Part shown: in pieces, positions 9,244 to 17,883 of the stretch
How the letters are laid out: each line of letters opens with the position of its first letter
How positions within the stretch are numbered: the stretch's first letter is position 1
NCBI GenBank assembly: GCA_963721365.1
Contig: CAVRJE010000020.1
Location: forward strand, 111,410-175,409
DNA: 64,000 nucleotides
DNA from: CAIQPS01 sp963721365
Lineage (GTDB): Bacteria; Actinomycetota; Thermoleophilia; RBG-16-64-13
Reading direction: 5' to 3'
Notes under the pieces: generated by a model
Databases searched by the model: none
Told to the model about the DNA's origin: nothing
The model's input: the letters and a program-made list of their open reading frames with translations, nothing else
Position numbers and translations under genes: made by a program

Positions 9244-9354
9244 CACCCGGTTGAGTTGAGCGAGGCCGAAGCTGGCCCCTCGCCCGGGGAATGACCTGAG
9301 CGGCGGCCGGCCGACCGCCGCGATCGTGACGCTGACGGCGTCACCGACATCACC

Positions 9355-9728
9355 ATGCCGCAGCCCGACTCCCCCAACATCCCCATCTACCGGGCCCTCG
9401 GGTGGGACAACGTCTACGTCCTCTACTGGCTCCAGATGCAGGATGGCTGGGCATGGATGGAGTGCGCGCTGCGCTCGGCAACCCGGGCTACCGGTTCAAC
9501 GTCTTCTTGCTGAACGGGGCTCAAGGCTGGGCATACACCGAGCTGCGGGCGATGCGCTACCAGGCGGGGCGCATGTCCGAGAGCCGCGAGGAGCGCGTCT
9601 TGCTGCGGCAAATCGACGGGGTATGGGCGGTACAACAGATGGAGAGCATGGAACAGACGGAGCAGAGCGACTTCGTCGCCGGCCTGAAACAGCGCTATCC
9701 CGACATCCCGATAGGCATCCTTCCCTGA
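9355..9728 (+). CDS. Small conserved-looking protein, frameshifted, function unknown
   Basis: ATG 9355 gives MPQPDSPNIPIYRALGWDNV, then an aromatic-rich segment (YVLYWLQMQDGWAWMECAL). A shift near 9480 joins the frame ending at 9728 with GYRFNVFLLNGAQGWAYTEL. The reconstructed product is about 124 residues, soluble, acidic at the C-terminus. No family recognised. Confidence 0.45.
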
Positions 9729-9777
9729 CCCAGCAGGCGGGGCTCGATTGACCTGACGAGGGGCCAATACTGGTAAA

Positions 9778-11673
9778 ATGCCGAAACGCGGCTGCCCCGA
9801 GCAGCCTTACGCCGGAGAGGGCGGGCCTCACATCATAGATCCATATCAACGCTCAATCTATTCGTCTCCCCGGCGCAGACGGAAGAACGCCGGTCGCCGC
9901 CGAATAGTCTTCGGAATCGCCGTTCTCGCGGTGATCGCCCTCATCATCGCGGCAGTCGTGTTCCTCTACAGCGGCGACTCCTCGAGCCCCACCACGAGCG
10001 GGAGCAACACTTCCTCCTCGGGCTCGCAGACCACCGGTAGCTCGGGCTCCGATTCCACCTCCGGGTCCACGAGCACCGACTCAGAGGGGACGACGTCGAC
10101 GACTGCCGGGGTCGCCATGGAGGTCGCCCCGGTGGACGGCACCAAGCCGAGCGACTTCGACATCACGACCCATCTCTACGACGGCGCCAAGCGCGTCTCG
10201 TCCTACGACCGGCCGGACCCCATCGATTTCGGACCCGGCAAGGAATACACCGCCCTCGAGGGCATCATCACCTTCAGAGGCAACAACTACCGCGAAGGCG
10301 CCAGCTACGGTACCGCCGATGTGAAGACCGGCAAGCTGCAGGTGCTCTGGAGCGTGCCTACCGGGTCGGTGGCGAAGACGGGCGGCGGGTCCTGGACCGG
10401 GAGCGGGTGGACCGGTCAACCGCTCATCGTCAAGTGGCCGGAAGACATAAAGCAGATCATGAACATCAAGGAAGCAAAGAAGGCCGACCCCGATCTCACG
10501 GAGATCATCTATCCCTGCCTGGACGGCAACATCTACTTCCTCGACCTCAAGGACGGGACCTACACTCGTCCGGTCATCAAATCGGGCGGGGGCCCCTTCA
10601 AAGGTACGGGGAGCCTCTATCCCGACGGCACCCCGATCCTGTTCGTCGGCCACGGCGACAACTCCCCGGGCAAGCAATCGGTCCGAGCGAGGCTCTACAG
10701 CCTTATCGACCAGAAGCAGCTCTACACGTTCGGAGCCAAGCCGGACGCCAATTCGTACCGCGGCTTTCACGCCTACGACTCGAGCGCGCTGTTCGACGCG
10801 GGCTCGGACACCATCATCGAGCCGGGCGAGAACGGCGTCCTCTACACCATCAAGCTGAACACGAAGTTCGACAAGGAGGCCGGCACCCTGTCGATGGCCC
10901 CCGACGCCCCCGTCAGGATCAACTACACCAATCCGACCTATAAAGACGTCGGCTTCCCGACCACCAGCGCGCGCTGGTGGGGCATGGAAGACTCGGCCGT
11001 CGCCTGGAAGAACTTCCTCTACGTGGCCGACAACGGCGGCAAGCTGTTCTGCTGGGACCTCAACACGATGAAGCTTATCTGGGTGCAGAACGTACTTGAC
11101 GACACCAACACGTCGCCCGTGTTCGCGGAGGAAGACGGTAAGGGCTACATCTACATCTCGACCTCGCTGCATATCACCGCTCCGGGTACCGCTAACACCC
11201 GCAAGGGCGGCATCCCCGTCTGGAAGATCGACGCCGCCACGGGCGAGGTGGTGTGGGAGACCGAGAAGTACTCCTGCTACACGGTGACGGGGGTTTCCGG
11301 CGGTGTCCAGGACACCCCGGTGCTCGGTCAGAAGGATATCTCCGGCCTGATCATCTATGCCATCGCTCGCACCCCCAATCCGGGCAGCGGGATCCTGGTG
11401 GCGCTCGACAGGAAGACGGGTAACGAGGTGTGGAAGACGAACTTCAACCACTACGCCTGGAGCTCGCCGGTCGCCGTCTACACCCCTGGGGGCAAGTCCT
11501 ATATCGTGCAGTGCGACACCATCGGGAACATGTTCCTGGTCGAGGGGAAGACGGGCAAGATCGTCGACTACATCAATCTGGGCACGAATATCGAGGCTTC
11601 GCCTGCTGTGTTCAACGACACCATCGTGGTCGGCACGCGCGGGCAGAAGATATACGCCGTCAAGATCAACTGA
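9778..11673 (+). CDS. Membrane-anchored PQQ-type beta-propeller protein
   Basis: The 631-residue product has a basic N-terminus (RRRRKNAGRRR), one membrane helix (IVFGIAVLAVIALIIAAVVF, about residues 42-61), a Ser/Thr/Gly-rich linker of about 45 residues, and an extracytoplasmic region with repeated motifs of the PQQ-binding-like propeller type: GNIYFLDLKDG, GKLFCWDLNTMKLIW, GIPVWKIDAATGEVVWE, GILVALDRKTGNEVWK. There is no sign of a catalytic dehydrogenase site, so it may be a surface scaffold or binding protein. The start codon has no clear SD; the encoded order anchor-linker-propeller supports the frame. Next gene 62 nt downstream is another secreted Ser/Thr-linker protein. Confidence 0.8.
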   Translation: MPKRGCPEQPYAGEGGPHIIDPYQRSIYSSPRRRRKNAGRRRIVFGIAVLAVIALIIAAVVFLYSGDSSSPTTSGSNTSSSGSQTTGSSGSDSTSGSTSTDSEGTTSTTAGVAMEVAPVDGTKPSDFDITTHLYDGAKRVSSYDRPDPIDFGPGKEYTALEGIITFRGNNYREGASYGTADVKTGKLQVLWSVPTGSVAKTGGGSWTGSGWTGQPLIVKWPEDIKQIMNIKEAKKADPDLTEIIYPCLDGNIYFLDLKDGTYTRPVIKSGGGPFKGTGSLYPDGTPILFVGHGDNSPGKQSVRARLYSLIDQKQLYTFGAKPDANSYRGFHAYDSSALFDAGSDTIIEPGENGVLYTIKLNTKFDKEAGTLSMAPDAPVRINYTNPTYKDVGFPTTSARWWGMEDSAVAWKNFLYVADNGGKLFCWDLNTMKLIWVQNVLDDTNTSPVFAEEDGKGYIYISTSLHITAPGTANTRKGGIPVWKIDAATGEVVWETEKYSCYTVTGVSGGVQDTPVLGQKDISGLIIYAIARTPNPGSGILVALDRKTGNEVWKTNFNHYAWSSPVAVYTPGGKSYIVQCDTIGNMFLVEGKTGKIVDYINLGTNIEASPAVFNDTIVVGTRGQKIYAVKIN

Positions 11674-11735
11674 GTCTCATCCGCGGATAGCGGGCCCCGT
11701 ATCCGGGTGGGGCGGGGACACGGGAGGAGGGGCAG

Positions 11736-13424
11736 ATGCCGGCGATTGCAGGACTTCTCGTTCTCTCGGCCGTGACGATCGCGTTGGCGGCTCTGCCGGG
11801 CTGTGCAGACGGGATGGATCGGACTGCTCAGTCCGGGCCTGGGACCTCTGTCCCGGCTTCATCAACCTCATCCGTCAGCACCACTACTTCGTCCAGCACG
11901 CCCTCGAGCACTTCGTCAGGCATGCCCTCCACCTCCTCGTCGGCAGTCACCGAGCCGGCAAAGTACAGCGGTGCGATAGACATCGCGGCGTACCAAGCCG
12001 GGAAGAAGCCTGGCTGGTTCACCGCGGCGATGGGTGATCTTCCTTCCACAACGGCCGAGCCCGAGGGGACGTTCACGATCCCGGGACGATCGGTGGAGAA
12101 CCGGCGAGCGGGCGCCATCTCCCCCACGCTTATCTCCAGCTATCTGTTCCTGCAGTTCGGCGAGATCAAGGCGGCGGACCTCGCCAAGCAGGCCGGCAGC
12201 TTGAACGCGCTCTTCATACGCTCGGCTTTGATCGGATTCGTGGACTATCAGGGCGGCAAGGTCTTCGATTGGGACCAGAGGTCGAGCCGCATCCCCATGG
12301 ATGTGAAGGCGGTGATACGTGAGGCCAACAAGGACGATCTGCCCGTCTTCCTCGAGTTGAACTACACGGACTTCATCCCCGGGCCCACCGGGACGGGGAC
12401 GGAAGGGCTTGTGCGCGCCGACAACGTCGCGCGTACGGTGTCTTTCCTGACAGGTCTGGAGAAGGCCGGCCTCCACATTCAGGGCGTGACCTTCGGAGAC
12501 GAGATCGGCGACGACTCAGGATACGGCACTTTCAAGCCGACCCTGGAAGACAGCGATATCGTAGCCCGATTCGTGACCTACGCGCGGGCTCTTCGTGAAG
12601 CCTTCCCCTCGCTCAAGATCTATGCGTTCGACTCTTATGTGGCCGCCGCGCGCGGCCAGGTCTCGGACTGGTTCGCTCTGCTCCGGCAAGTGCGCGAGGC
12701 GGAGATCTCCGCGGGCGTGCCGCTGATAGACGGGTTCGTGTTCAGGGAGAGCTATGTCTACATGGACCAGAACGGCAAGGTGCTCGGTTCGCAGGACGTC
12801 CTCGATGACATCGAGTCGCTCGCAGGCCCGCGCGAGGTGACACGCTACGACGTCTTTGGAAACCGTAACCGCAAGACCGACCGCGCCTATCTGCCCGAGC
12901 TCGCCAAGCAGACTCAGGACATCTTCGGCCGCAGCATCGACCTCGGTATCACCGAGTATCTGCCGGCGGGACCGGTCCAGATCAGCGAAAGCGATACCTC
13001 CAAGTACGCAGACATCGACTTCGTCATACACTACGCGGACCTCGTGGGGACATATGCCGAGCAGGGCTTCGACGTCGTCTCGACCTGGATGTTCGCCAAC
13101 ACGGTCGACGACTCCAAGTGCTATGTGGACAAGCGCGGGAATCGGGGTCTCAACTACCCGGTCCACGAGCAACTGGCCCAGCACTTCAAGGGCTCGCTCC
13201 TGGCCGTGGAACGTTCGCAACCGTACGAACCCTTCAAGGTGAAGGTGTACGCTGCGCAAGAGGGACCGGAGACTTTCCTCATGGTCCTCAACAAGGACCT
13301 CGCCGCCGGCCACACAGTGCGCGTCGTCTTGGCCGGAGAGTACGACTTGGTGCTGCGGCTTGCACCGCGTAGCTACACGTCTCTGGTCTTGAAGGACGGC
13401 GAGGTGAGCATCTCTGGCGTCTGA
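11736..13424 (+). CDS. Secreted lipoprotein, putative TIM-barrel glycoside-hydrolase-like protein
   Basis: A 562-residue product starting with a lipoprotein signal (LLVLSAVTIALAALPGCAD, lipobox L-P-G-C). A Ser/Thr linker of about 50 residues follows. The body reads like an (alpha/beta)8 barrel: strand motifs LNALFIRSALIGFVDY, LPVFLELNYTDFIPG, LHIQGVTFGDEIGDD, LKIYAFDSYVA, IDLGITEYLPAGPV, FDVVSTWMFANTVDD. Glu in FGDEIG and Glu in ITEYLP occupy the positions of the acid/base and nucleophile in clan A glycosidases. A small beta-sandwich (EPFKVKVYAAQEGPETFLMVLN) ends the protein, as in several such enzymes. The family assignment is inference from pattern only; the substrate is unknown. Confidence 0.6.
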   Translation: MPAIAGLLVLSAVTIALAALPGCADGMDRTAQSGPGTSVPASSTSSVSTTTSSSTPSSTSSGMPSTSSSAVTEPAKYSGAIDIAAYQAGKKPGWFTAAMGDLPSTTAEPEGTFTIPGRSVENRRAGAISPTLISSYLFLQFGEIKAADLAKQAGSLNALFIRSALIGFVDYQGGKVFDWDQRSSRIPMDVKAVIREANKDDLPVFLELNYTDFIPGPTGTGTEGLVRADNVARTVSFLTGLEKAGLHIQGVTFGDEIGDDSGYGTFKPTLEDSDIVARFVTYARALREAFPSLKIYAFDSYVAAARGQVSDWFALLRQVREAEISAGVPLIDGFVFRESYVYMDQNGKVLGSQDVLDDIESLAGPREVTRYDVFGNRNRKTDRAYLPELAKQTQDIFGRSIDLGITEYLPAGPVQISESDTSKYADIDFVIHYADLVGTYAEQGFDVVSTWMFANTVDDSKCYVDKRGNRGLNYPVHEQLAQHFKGSLLAVERSQPYEPFKVKVYAAQEGPETFLMVLNKDLAAGHTVRVVLAGEYDLVLRLAPRSYTSLVLKDGEVSISGV

Positions 13425-13487
13425 GTTTGAAACACTCGGCTGCGGGCCATAAACTTGACCAGCCAAAACGACGGGCGGGGGGCATGT

Positions 13488-14183
13488 ATGCCGACCAGAA
13501 AGATCATCGAGATAGACCGCGACCTGTGCAACGGATGCGGGCTCTGTACCACCGCCTGCGACGAGGGGGCGCTGGAACTGGATGACGAGGATAAGGCCGT
13601 CCTGGTGCGGGAGATCTTCTGCGACGGTATGGGCATGTGCCTCAACGTGTGCCCCACAGGGGCGCTGACGATCGTCGAGCGCGAAAGCCCCGGTTACGAC
13701 TACCGGGCGACGGTCCAGCACGTCGAGCGGACTCGAGGCGCCGATGCCGTCGCCGCCGTGCACCGCGACCCGGAGACCGCTGGGCCGGGCGCCGCGGCCG
13801 CGCCGGCTCCGTCGGAGTTGAGCCAGTGGCCCATCCAACTCCATCTGATCTCGCCGGCCGCCCCGTACTTCCACGGTGCGGATCTACTCGTCGCCGCCGA
13901 CTGCACGGCTTTCGCCCTGGGCAGCTTTCACTCGGACCTGCTCAAAGACCGCAAGATGGTCATCGCCTGCCCCAAGCTGGACGAGACCGGCCCTTACGAG
14001 GACAAGCTCACGGCCCTCGTCCGCGATTCCGAACTGAAGTCGTTGACAGTGGCCATTATGACGGTCCCCTGCTGCACCGGGCTCGAGCGCCTGGTGGAGC
14101 GGGCGGTGGCCGCTTCCGGGGTCGATATCCCGACGCGGACGGTCGTCATCGGCATTGACGGTCAGGTGGCCGGCGAGCGCTGA
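13488..14183 (+). CDS. Di-cluster ferredoxin-domain protein with C-terminal conserved domain
   Basis: The N-terminus contains two CxxCxxCxxxC sets (CNGCGLCTTAC and CDGMGMCLNVCP), enough for two [4Fe-4S] clusters, followed by a variable Ala/Pro linker and a ~110-residue domain with FHGADLLVAADCTAFALG, KMVIACPKLDETG and TVPCCTGLERLV. That layout matches a widespread anaerobe family often annotated only as 4Fe-4S binding protein; the C-terminal cysteines (DC, ACP, PCC) could bind another centre. ATG 13488 is preferred: GGCGGGG stands just upstream. Likely cytosolic electron carrier or redox sensor; the partner is unknown. Confidence 0.75.
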   Translation: MPTRKIIEIDRDLCNGCGLCTTACDEGALELDDEDKAVLVREIFCDGMGMCLNVCPTGALTIVERESPGYDYRATVQHVERTRGADAVAAVHRDPETAGPGAAAAPAPSELSQWPIQLHLISPAAPYFHGADLLVAADCTAFALGSFHSDLLKDRKMVIACPKLDETGPYEDKLTALVRDSELKSLTVAIMTVPCCTGLERLVERAVAASGVDIPTRTVVIGIDGQVAGER

Positions 14184-14196
14184 GCCGCCGGTACCC

Positions 14197-14216
14197 GGCC
14201 GCGTGAGAGCGCGGCC
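14197..14216. terminator. GC-rich hairpin after the ferredoxin gene
   Basis: GGCCGCG (14197-14203) pairs with CGCGGCC (14210-14216) around a 6-nt loop. It lies 14 nt after the stop and before the MFS exporter start at 14235. No T-run. Confidence 0.5.
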
Positions 14217-14234
14217 TGAATAGCAAGGAAGAGG

Positions 14235-15839
14235 ATGTTCGAAGAGAACCGCAGGACCAAACTGTTCACGCTCGGAGCCATCTGCTTCGGCCTGTTCATG
14301 GTCATGCTCGACAACACCGTGGTGAACCTCGCTCTGCCGACTATCCAGCGGGAGTTGAACGCCGGTTTCAGCGAACTGCAGTGGATCGTCGATGCCTTCA
14401 CGCTGATCCTGGCCGCTTTCATGCTAACGGGCGGCACTCTGGGTGACATCTACGGCCGCAAGCGGGCCTTCCTGTCGGGGCTCGTGATCTTCACCGCGGC
14501 CTCGCTGCTCTGCGCTCTCTCGCCGTCCATCGAGGTCTTGATCGGAGGGAGGGCCATCCAGGGGCTAGGCGCCGCCGTCATGATGCCCGCCACCCTTGCC
14601 ATCCTGACCAACACCTTCACCGATCCCAAAGAAAGAGCCCAAGCCATCGGCATCTGGGCGGGGGTCTCGGGAATCTCGCTGGCGCTCGGGCCGGCATTGG
14701 GCGGCTTCATGGTCGATGGCTTTGGGTGGCAGAGCATCTTCTACATCAATGTGCCCATCGGACTCGTCGCCTTCTTCATAGCGATCAAACTGGTTCCCGA
14801 GTCGAAGAACCCCGAGGGGCGCAGCCTCGACATCTTTGGCCAGATCCTGGCCGTCGCGGGCCTGGGGACTCTCACCTTCGCCTTCATCGAGGCCAACTCC
14901 TACGGGTGGGGATCGGCGATCATCGTCACTCTGCTCGCGGTCGGATTGGCCGCGTTGATCGTCTTCGGCTTCTGGGAGACCCGGGTCAAGAGTCCGATGC
15001 TCCAGCTACGGTTCTTCAGGAATCTGACCTTTCTCGGCTCGAACCTGGTCGGCCTGGCGGTGAGCTTCGGGTTTTTCGGGATGATCTTCTTCCTGGCCCT
15101 CTACATGCAGAACGTGCAGGGATACTCGCCGACCCAGGCAGGCGTCAGACAGTTGGCTGCTACCCTGGCGGTGATGGTCTCGGCGATCGTCTCCGGCCGC
15201 ATCGTCGGTCGCATCGGCGCCCGCATACCCATCGTCATCGGGATGGTCCTCGTGGGCGGAGGCATCCTCGCGTTCACCGGGGTCGAGGCCGACAGTTCCT
15301 ATTCCTCCTATTGGTGGATCTTGACCGTGATGGGCATCGGTACCGGCCTGGTGATGAGCCCGATGACCAGCGCGGTCATGAGTACCGTGCCCGCGGCGCG
15401 TGCCGGCATGGCGTCGGCCACTCTGAACACCACCCGCCAGGTCGGAGGCGTCTTTGGGATCGCCCTCCTCGGCTCCATCGTGACGGGCCGCTTCCTCTCC
15501 GAGCTGAGGATCGCTCTCAACGCGATGGACCTGCCCCCGTTCGTAGCGCAGAAGGTCGTCGAAATAGCTCAGCAGGGGCGCGGAGCAGCTGGGAGCGGGA
15601 TGACGTCGGTGCCGGGGCTCGATGTGAACGCCATCCAGCAGGCCGTCCGCGTCTCGTTCACCAACGGCATGCACCACGCTCTCTGGTTCGCCGGCGGGGT
15701 GGTGCTGGCGGGCGCTGTGGTGGCCGCTATCATGATCCGGGGCACCGCTCCCCACGAGCAGATGGCCCGGCAGGCGGCCGCGCAAGCGGCGGCCGCAGCC
15801 GCCGCCGCAACCACCAGCGCGTCAGCCTCGGACAGCTGA
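14235..15839 (+). CDS. DHA2-family MFS exporter (14 helices, EmrB/QacA type)
   Basis: The 534-residue integral membrane protein has the 14-helix length of proton-driven drug exporters. It carries LDNTVVNLALPTIQREL at the first helix (motif D1 of DHA2), GGTLGDIYGRKRAFLSG as motif A between helices 2 and 3, and GPALGGFMVDGFGWQSIF as the motif C region after helix 5. The C-terminus ends in an Ala-rich tail. The substrate is not predictable. It is followed at 35 nt by a flavin reductase-like gene in the same direction, possibly one transcript. Confidence 0.9.
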   Translation: MFEENRRTKLFTLGAICFGLFMVMLDNTVVNLALPTIQRELNAGFSELQWIVDAFTLILAAFMLTGGTLGDIYGRKRAFLSGLVIFTAASLLCALSPSIEVLIGGRAIQGLGAAVMMPATLAILTNTFTDPKERAQAIGIWAGVSGISLALGPALGGFMVDGFGWQSIFYINVPIGLVAFFIAIKLVPESKNPEGRSLDIFGQILAVAGLGTLTFAFIEANSYGWGSAIIVTLLAVGLAALIVFGFWETRVKSPMLQLRFFRNLTFLGSNLVGLAVSFGFFGMIFFLALYMQNVQGYSPTQAGVRQLAATLAVMVSAIVSGRIVGRIGARIPIVIGMVLVGGGILAFTGVEADSSYSSYWWILTVMGIGTGLVMSPMTSAVMSTVPAARAGMASATLNTTRQVGGVFGIALLGSIVTGRFLSELRIALNAMDLPPFVAQKVVEIAQQGRGAAGSGMTSVPGLDVNAIQQAVRVSFTNGMHHALWFAGGVVLAGAVVAAIMIRGTAPHEQMARQAAAQAAAAAAAATTSASASDS

Positions 15840-15873
15840 GTGAATCGTCAACCAACGTCGAAGGGAGGGTGAA

Positions 15874-16440
15874 ATGGCCAAGAAGAACATCGGCAGGCAG
15901 TTCGACATCTTTCCCATGCCCGTGGTGCTGGTCGGGACGCTGACCGATGGGAAGCCGAACTTCATGACCGCGGCCTGGATAACCAAGCTCAACTCAGATC
16001 CGCCACTGCTCGGGCTGTCTCTCGGCCACCGCCAGCACACCGCCAAGGGTATCCGGCAGACGGGTGAGTTCAGCGTGAGCTATCCCAGCGTCGACCAGGC
16101 CGTCCTGGCGGACTACTGCGGCCTGGTGCACGGCTACGAGGAGGACAAGACCGAGCATATCGAGATCTTCAGCGGGGCTCTGGAATCCGCGCCCATGGTG
16201 AGGCAGTGTCCCGTGAGCCTGGAGTGCCGGGTGTATCAGACCGTCGAATTACCCCACGACTTCCTCTTCATCGGCGAGGTGGTCAACGTCTACGCGAGCG
16301 AGAGCGTTCTCACCGAGGGCAAGATCGACCCGGTCAAGCTGCGGCCCTTCGTGTTGACGATGCCGGGCAACGCCTACTGGGCTCTCGGCGACTACGTCGG
16401 GCCGGCCTGGGAGATCGGGAAGGCGCTGAAGAAGACCTAG
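15874..16440 (+). CDS. Flavin reductase-like / flavoredoxin family protein
   Basis: A 188-residue FMN-binding split-barrel protein. The N-terminal PMPVVLVGTLTDGKPNFMTAA and the central LGLSLGHRQHTAKGIRQTGEFSVSYPS are the flavin-binding core of this family; members transfer electrons to or from ferredoxin or act as NAD(P)H-flavin reductases. ATG 15874 has a good SD (AAGGGAGG) 6 nt upstream. Ends directly at a palindromic repeat whose first bases touch the stop codon. Confidence 0.88.
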   Translation: MAKKNIGRQFDIFPMPVVLVGTLTDGKPNFMTAAWITKLNSDPPLLGLSLGHRQHTAKGIRQTGEFSVSYPSVDQAVLADYCGLVHGYEEDKTEHIEIFSGALESAPMVRQCPVSLECRVYQTVELPHDFLFIGEVVNVYASESVLTEGKIDPVKLRPFVLTMPGNAYWALGDYVGPAWEIGKALKKT

Positions 16441-16605
16441 CAGGTTGCTGAAAAGGTGACGCTTCGCCGCAGGAATGCGATGGGTACGTGCGAGAGAAGG
16501 ACGCAGGGAGCGTGAATAGCGGCGCTATTTGCGCGACTGAGGACGTAGTATCGCGCCACCCAGTGCGTTCCTGCGGCCGGGGCTTCGCTTTTCAGCAGCC
16601 TCCTA
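16441..16605. repeat. 165-bp palindromic MITE-like repeat lying between two convergent stops
   Basis: The left arm (GTTGCTGAAAAG, then GCCGCAGGAATGCG and ATGGGTACGTGCG) is the imperfect reverse complement of the right arm (CGCGCCACCCAGTGCG, TTCCTGCGGCC, CTTTTCAGCAGCC). A smaller palindrome AATAGCGGCGCTATT lies near the centre. The element has no coding potential and fills the whole space between the flavin reductase stop and the MFS stop (16603). The right-half sequence recurs at 3098-3167. Confidence 0.75.
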
Positions 16606-17883
16606 GCCGGCTTCGTCCCCGGCGCCGCCCTCCGGTTCGCTACGGACGGGCTTCGGCCGGGGCGCTCTGAAGAAGAGGGCGCCGATAGCACCCGCCGCTC
16701 CGAACGCGGCGAGCACGAGATACCCCGCGGAGTAGCCGAGCCCGCGATCCAGGGCCAGCCCAAAAAGCCAGGGCGCCAGCATCGAGATGACGAACCCCAG
16801 GGCGTTGATGAGCCCGGAAGCGGGGCCGATATGCTCCGGTCGCGCCACTACCTCGGGGATCATCGCAAAGCGCGGGGAGAAATAAGCCAGGCTGAACAGG
16901 CCGACGAGCATGACCATGATGAAGACCGCTACGGTGGTGCCCACCACCGGGACGAGCGCGGTGGCGATGGTCATGGCGATCATGGAACCGGCGATCACCG
17001 GCATGCGGCCCCAACGTACCGCCCCGATCGCTCCGGCCGGCGCACCCACCGTCTGAGCTACCGCCAGTCCAGCGGTGAGGTATGCAGCTACTCCCACGCT
17101 CGTCCCGTACTCCGCGCGCAGGAAATCGGGCGTCCAGATGAGGACCCCGGTCCCGACGGCAAGGGAGGCCGCGTTGAAGAGCCCGAGAAGGAGCACGCGC
17201 CGGTTGACGGCCACCGCGCCCAACGCGCGCCCGAGGGCCGGCAACGAAGTGGCCTCCCCCGTTTCGGCCGGCTTGGCTCTGACCGGCTTCTGAGCGAGGG
17301 CGATGACCCCCACGACCAGGGACAGCGCGGCCGCGGCGAGATACACCGCGCGATAACCCCCGAGCGCCGCGATGCTCGGCATCGCGAGCAGGCTGACCAG
17401 CGCTCCCAGGCCTTTGCCGCTGGCGAACACGCCCCAGCCCCTGTTGCGCGCCTCAGGCCGCAGGAAGCGGGCGATTATCGGGCTGCTGACCGGGAGCACC
17501 ATGCCGCCCCCCAGTCCCTGCAGCAGCCGCCCCACCATGAACCCGGCGTAGGAGGAACTGAGGGCGAACACCAGCGAGCCCAGGACGAAGAACGCGCAAC
17601 TGATAGCGAGCACGCGGCCGCCCCAACGGGCGGCCGCCACGCCGGCCGGTATGCCGATGGCGCCGTAGGCGAACATGAACACCGAGGTCAGCAGGCCGAG
17701 TTGCGAGGCGGAGAAGCCGAACTCCTCCTGAAGCTCGGGGGTCACCACGGCCATGAGGGCCAGGGTCAAGGTGGACATCAGGTAGAAGACCATGAGGGTG
17801 AAGGCCAGGGTGTCGCCTGCGCGCGCCTCGGCCTGAGCGCCGGCCTCCGGCAGCCCTCGGGCTTTCGCTGCCTTCCGGGTCAT
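16603..17883 (-). CDS. MFS transporter, paralogue of the adjacent upstream gene
   Basis: A 426-residue 12-helix carrier. The N-terminal half has GAIGIPAGVAAARWGGRVLA, the cytoplasmic loop 2-3 motif of MFS proteins, and GRLLQGLGGGMVLPVSSPII in helix 4. It is about 40-50% similar by eye to its neighbour at 17880-19133 and shares the same loop motifs, so the pair arose by tandem duplication. ATG 17883 overlaps the neighbour stop by 4 bp (ATGA), implying one transcript read toward the palindromic repeat. Carriers of this type often move organic acids, which would fit the divergent molybdoenzyme operon, but that is inference. Confidence 0.85.
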   Translation of the reverse strand: MTRKAAKARGLPEAGAQAEARAGDTLAFTLMVFYLMSTLTLALMAVVTPELQEEFGFSASQLGLLTSVFMFAYGAIGIPAGVAAARWGGRVLAISCAFFVLGSLVFALSSSYAGFMVGRLLQGLGGGMVLPVSSPIIARFLRPEARNRGWGVFASGKGLGALVSLLAMPSIAALGGYRAVYLAAAALSLVVGVIALAQKPVRAKPAETGEATSLPALGRALGAVAVNRRVLLLGLFNAASLAVGTGVLIWTPDFLRAEYGTSVGVAAYLTAGLAVAQTVGAPAGAIGAVRWGRMPVIAGSMIAMTIATALVPVVGTTVAVFIMVMLVGLFSLAYFSPRFAMIPEVVARPEHIGPASGLINALGFVISMLAPWLFGLALDRGLGYSAGYLVLAAFGAAGAIGALFFRAPRPKPVRSEPEGGAGDEAG

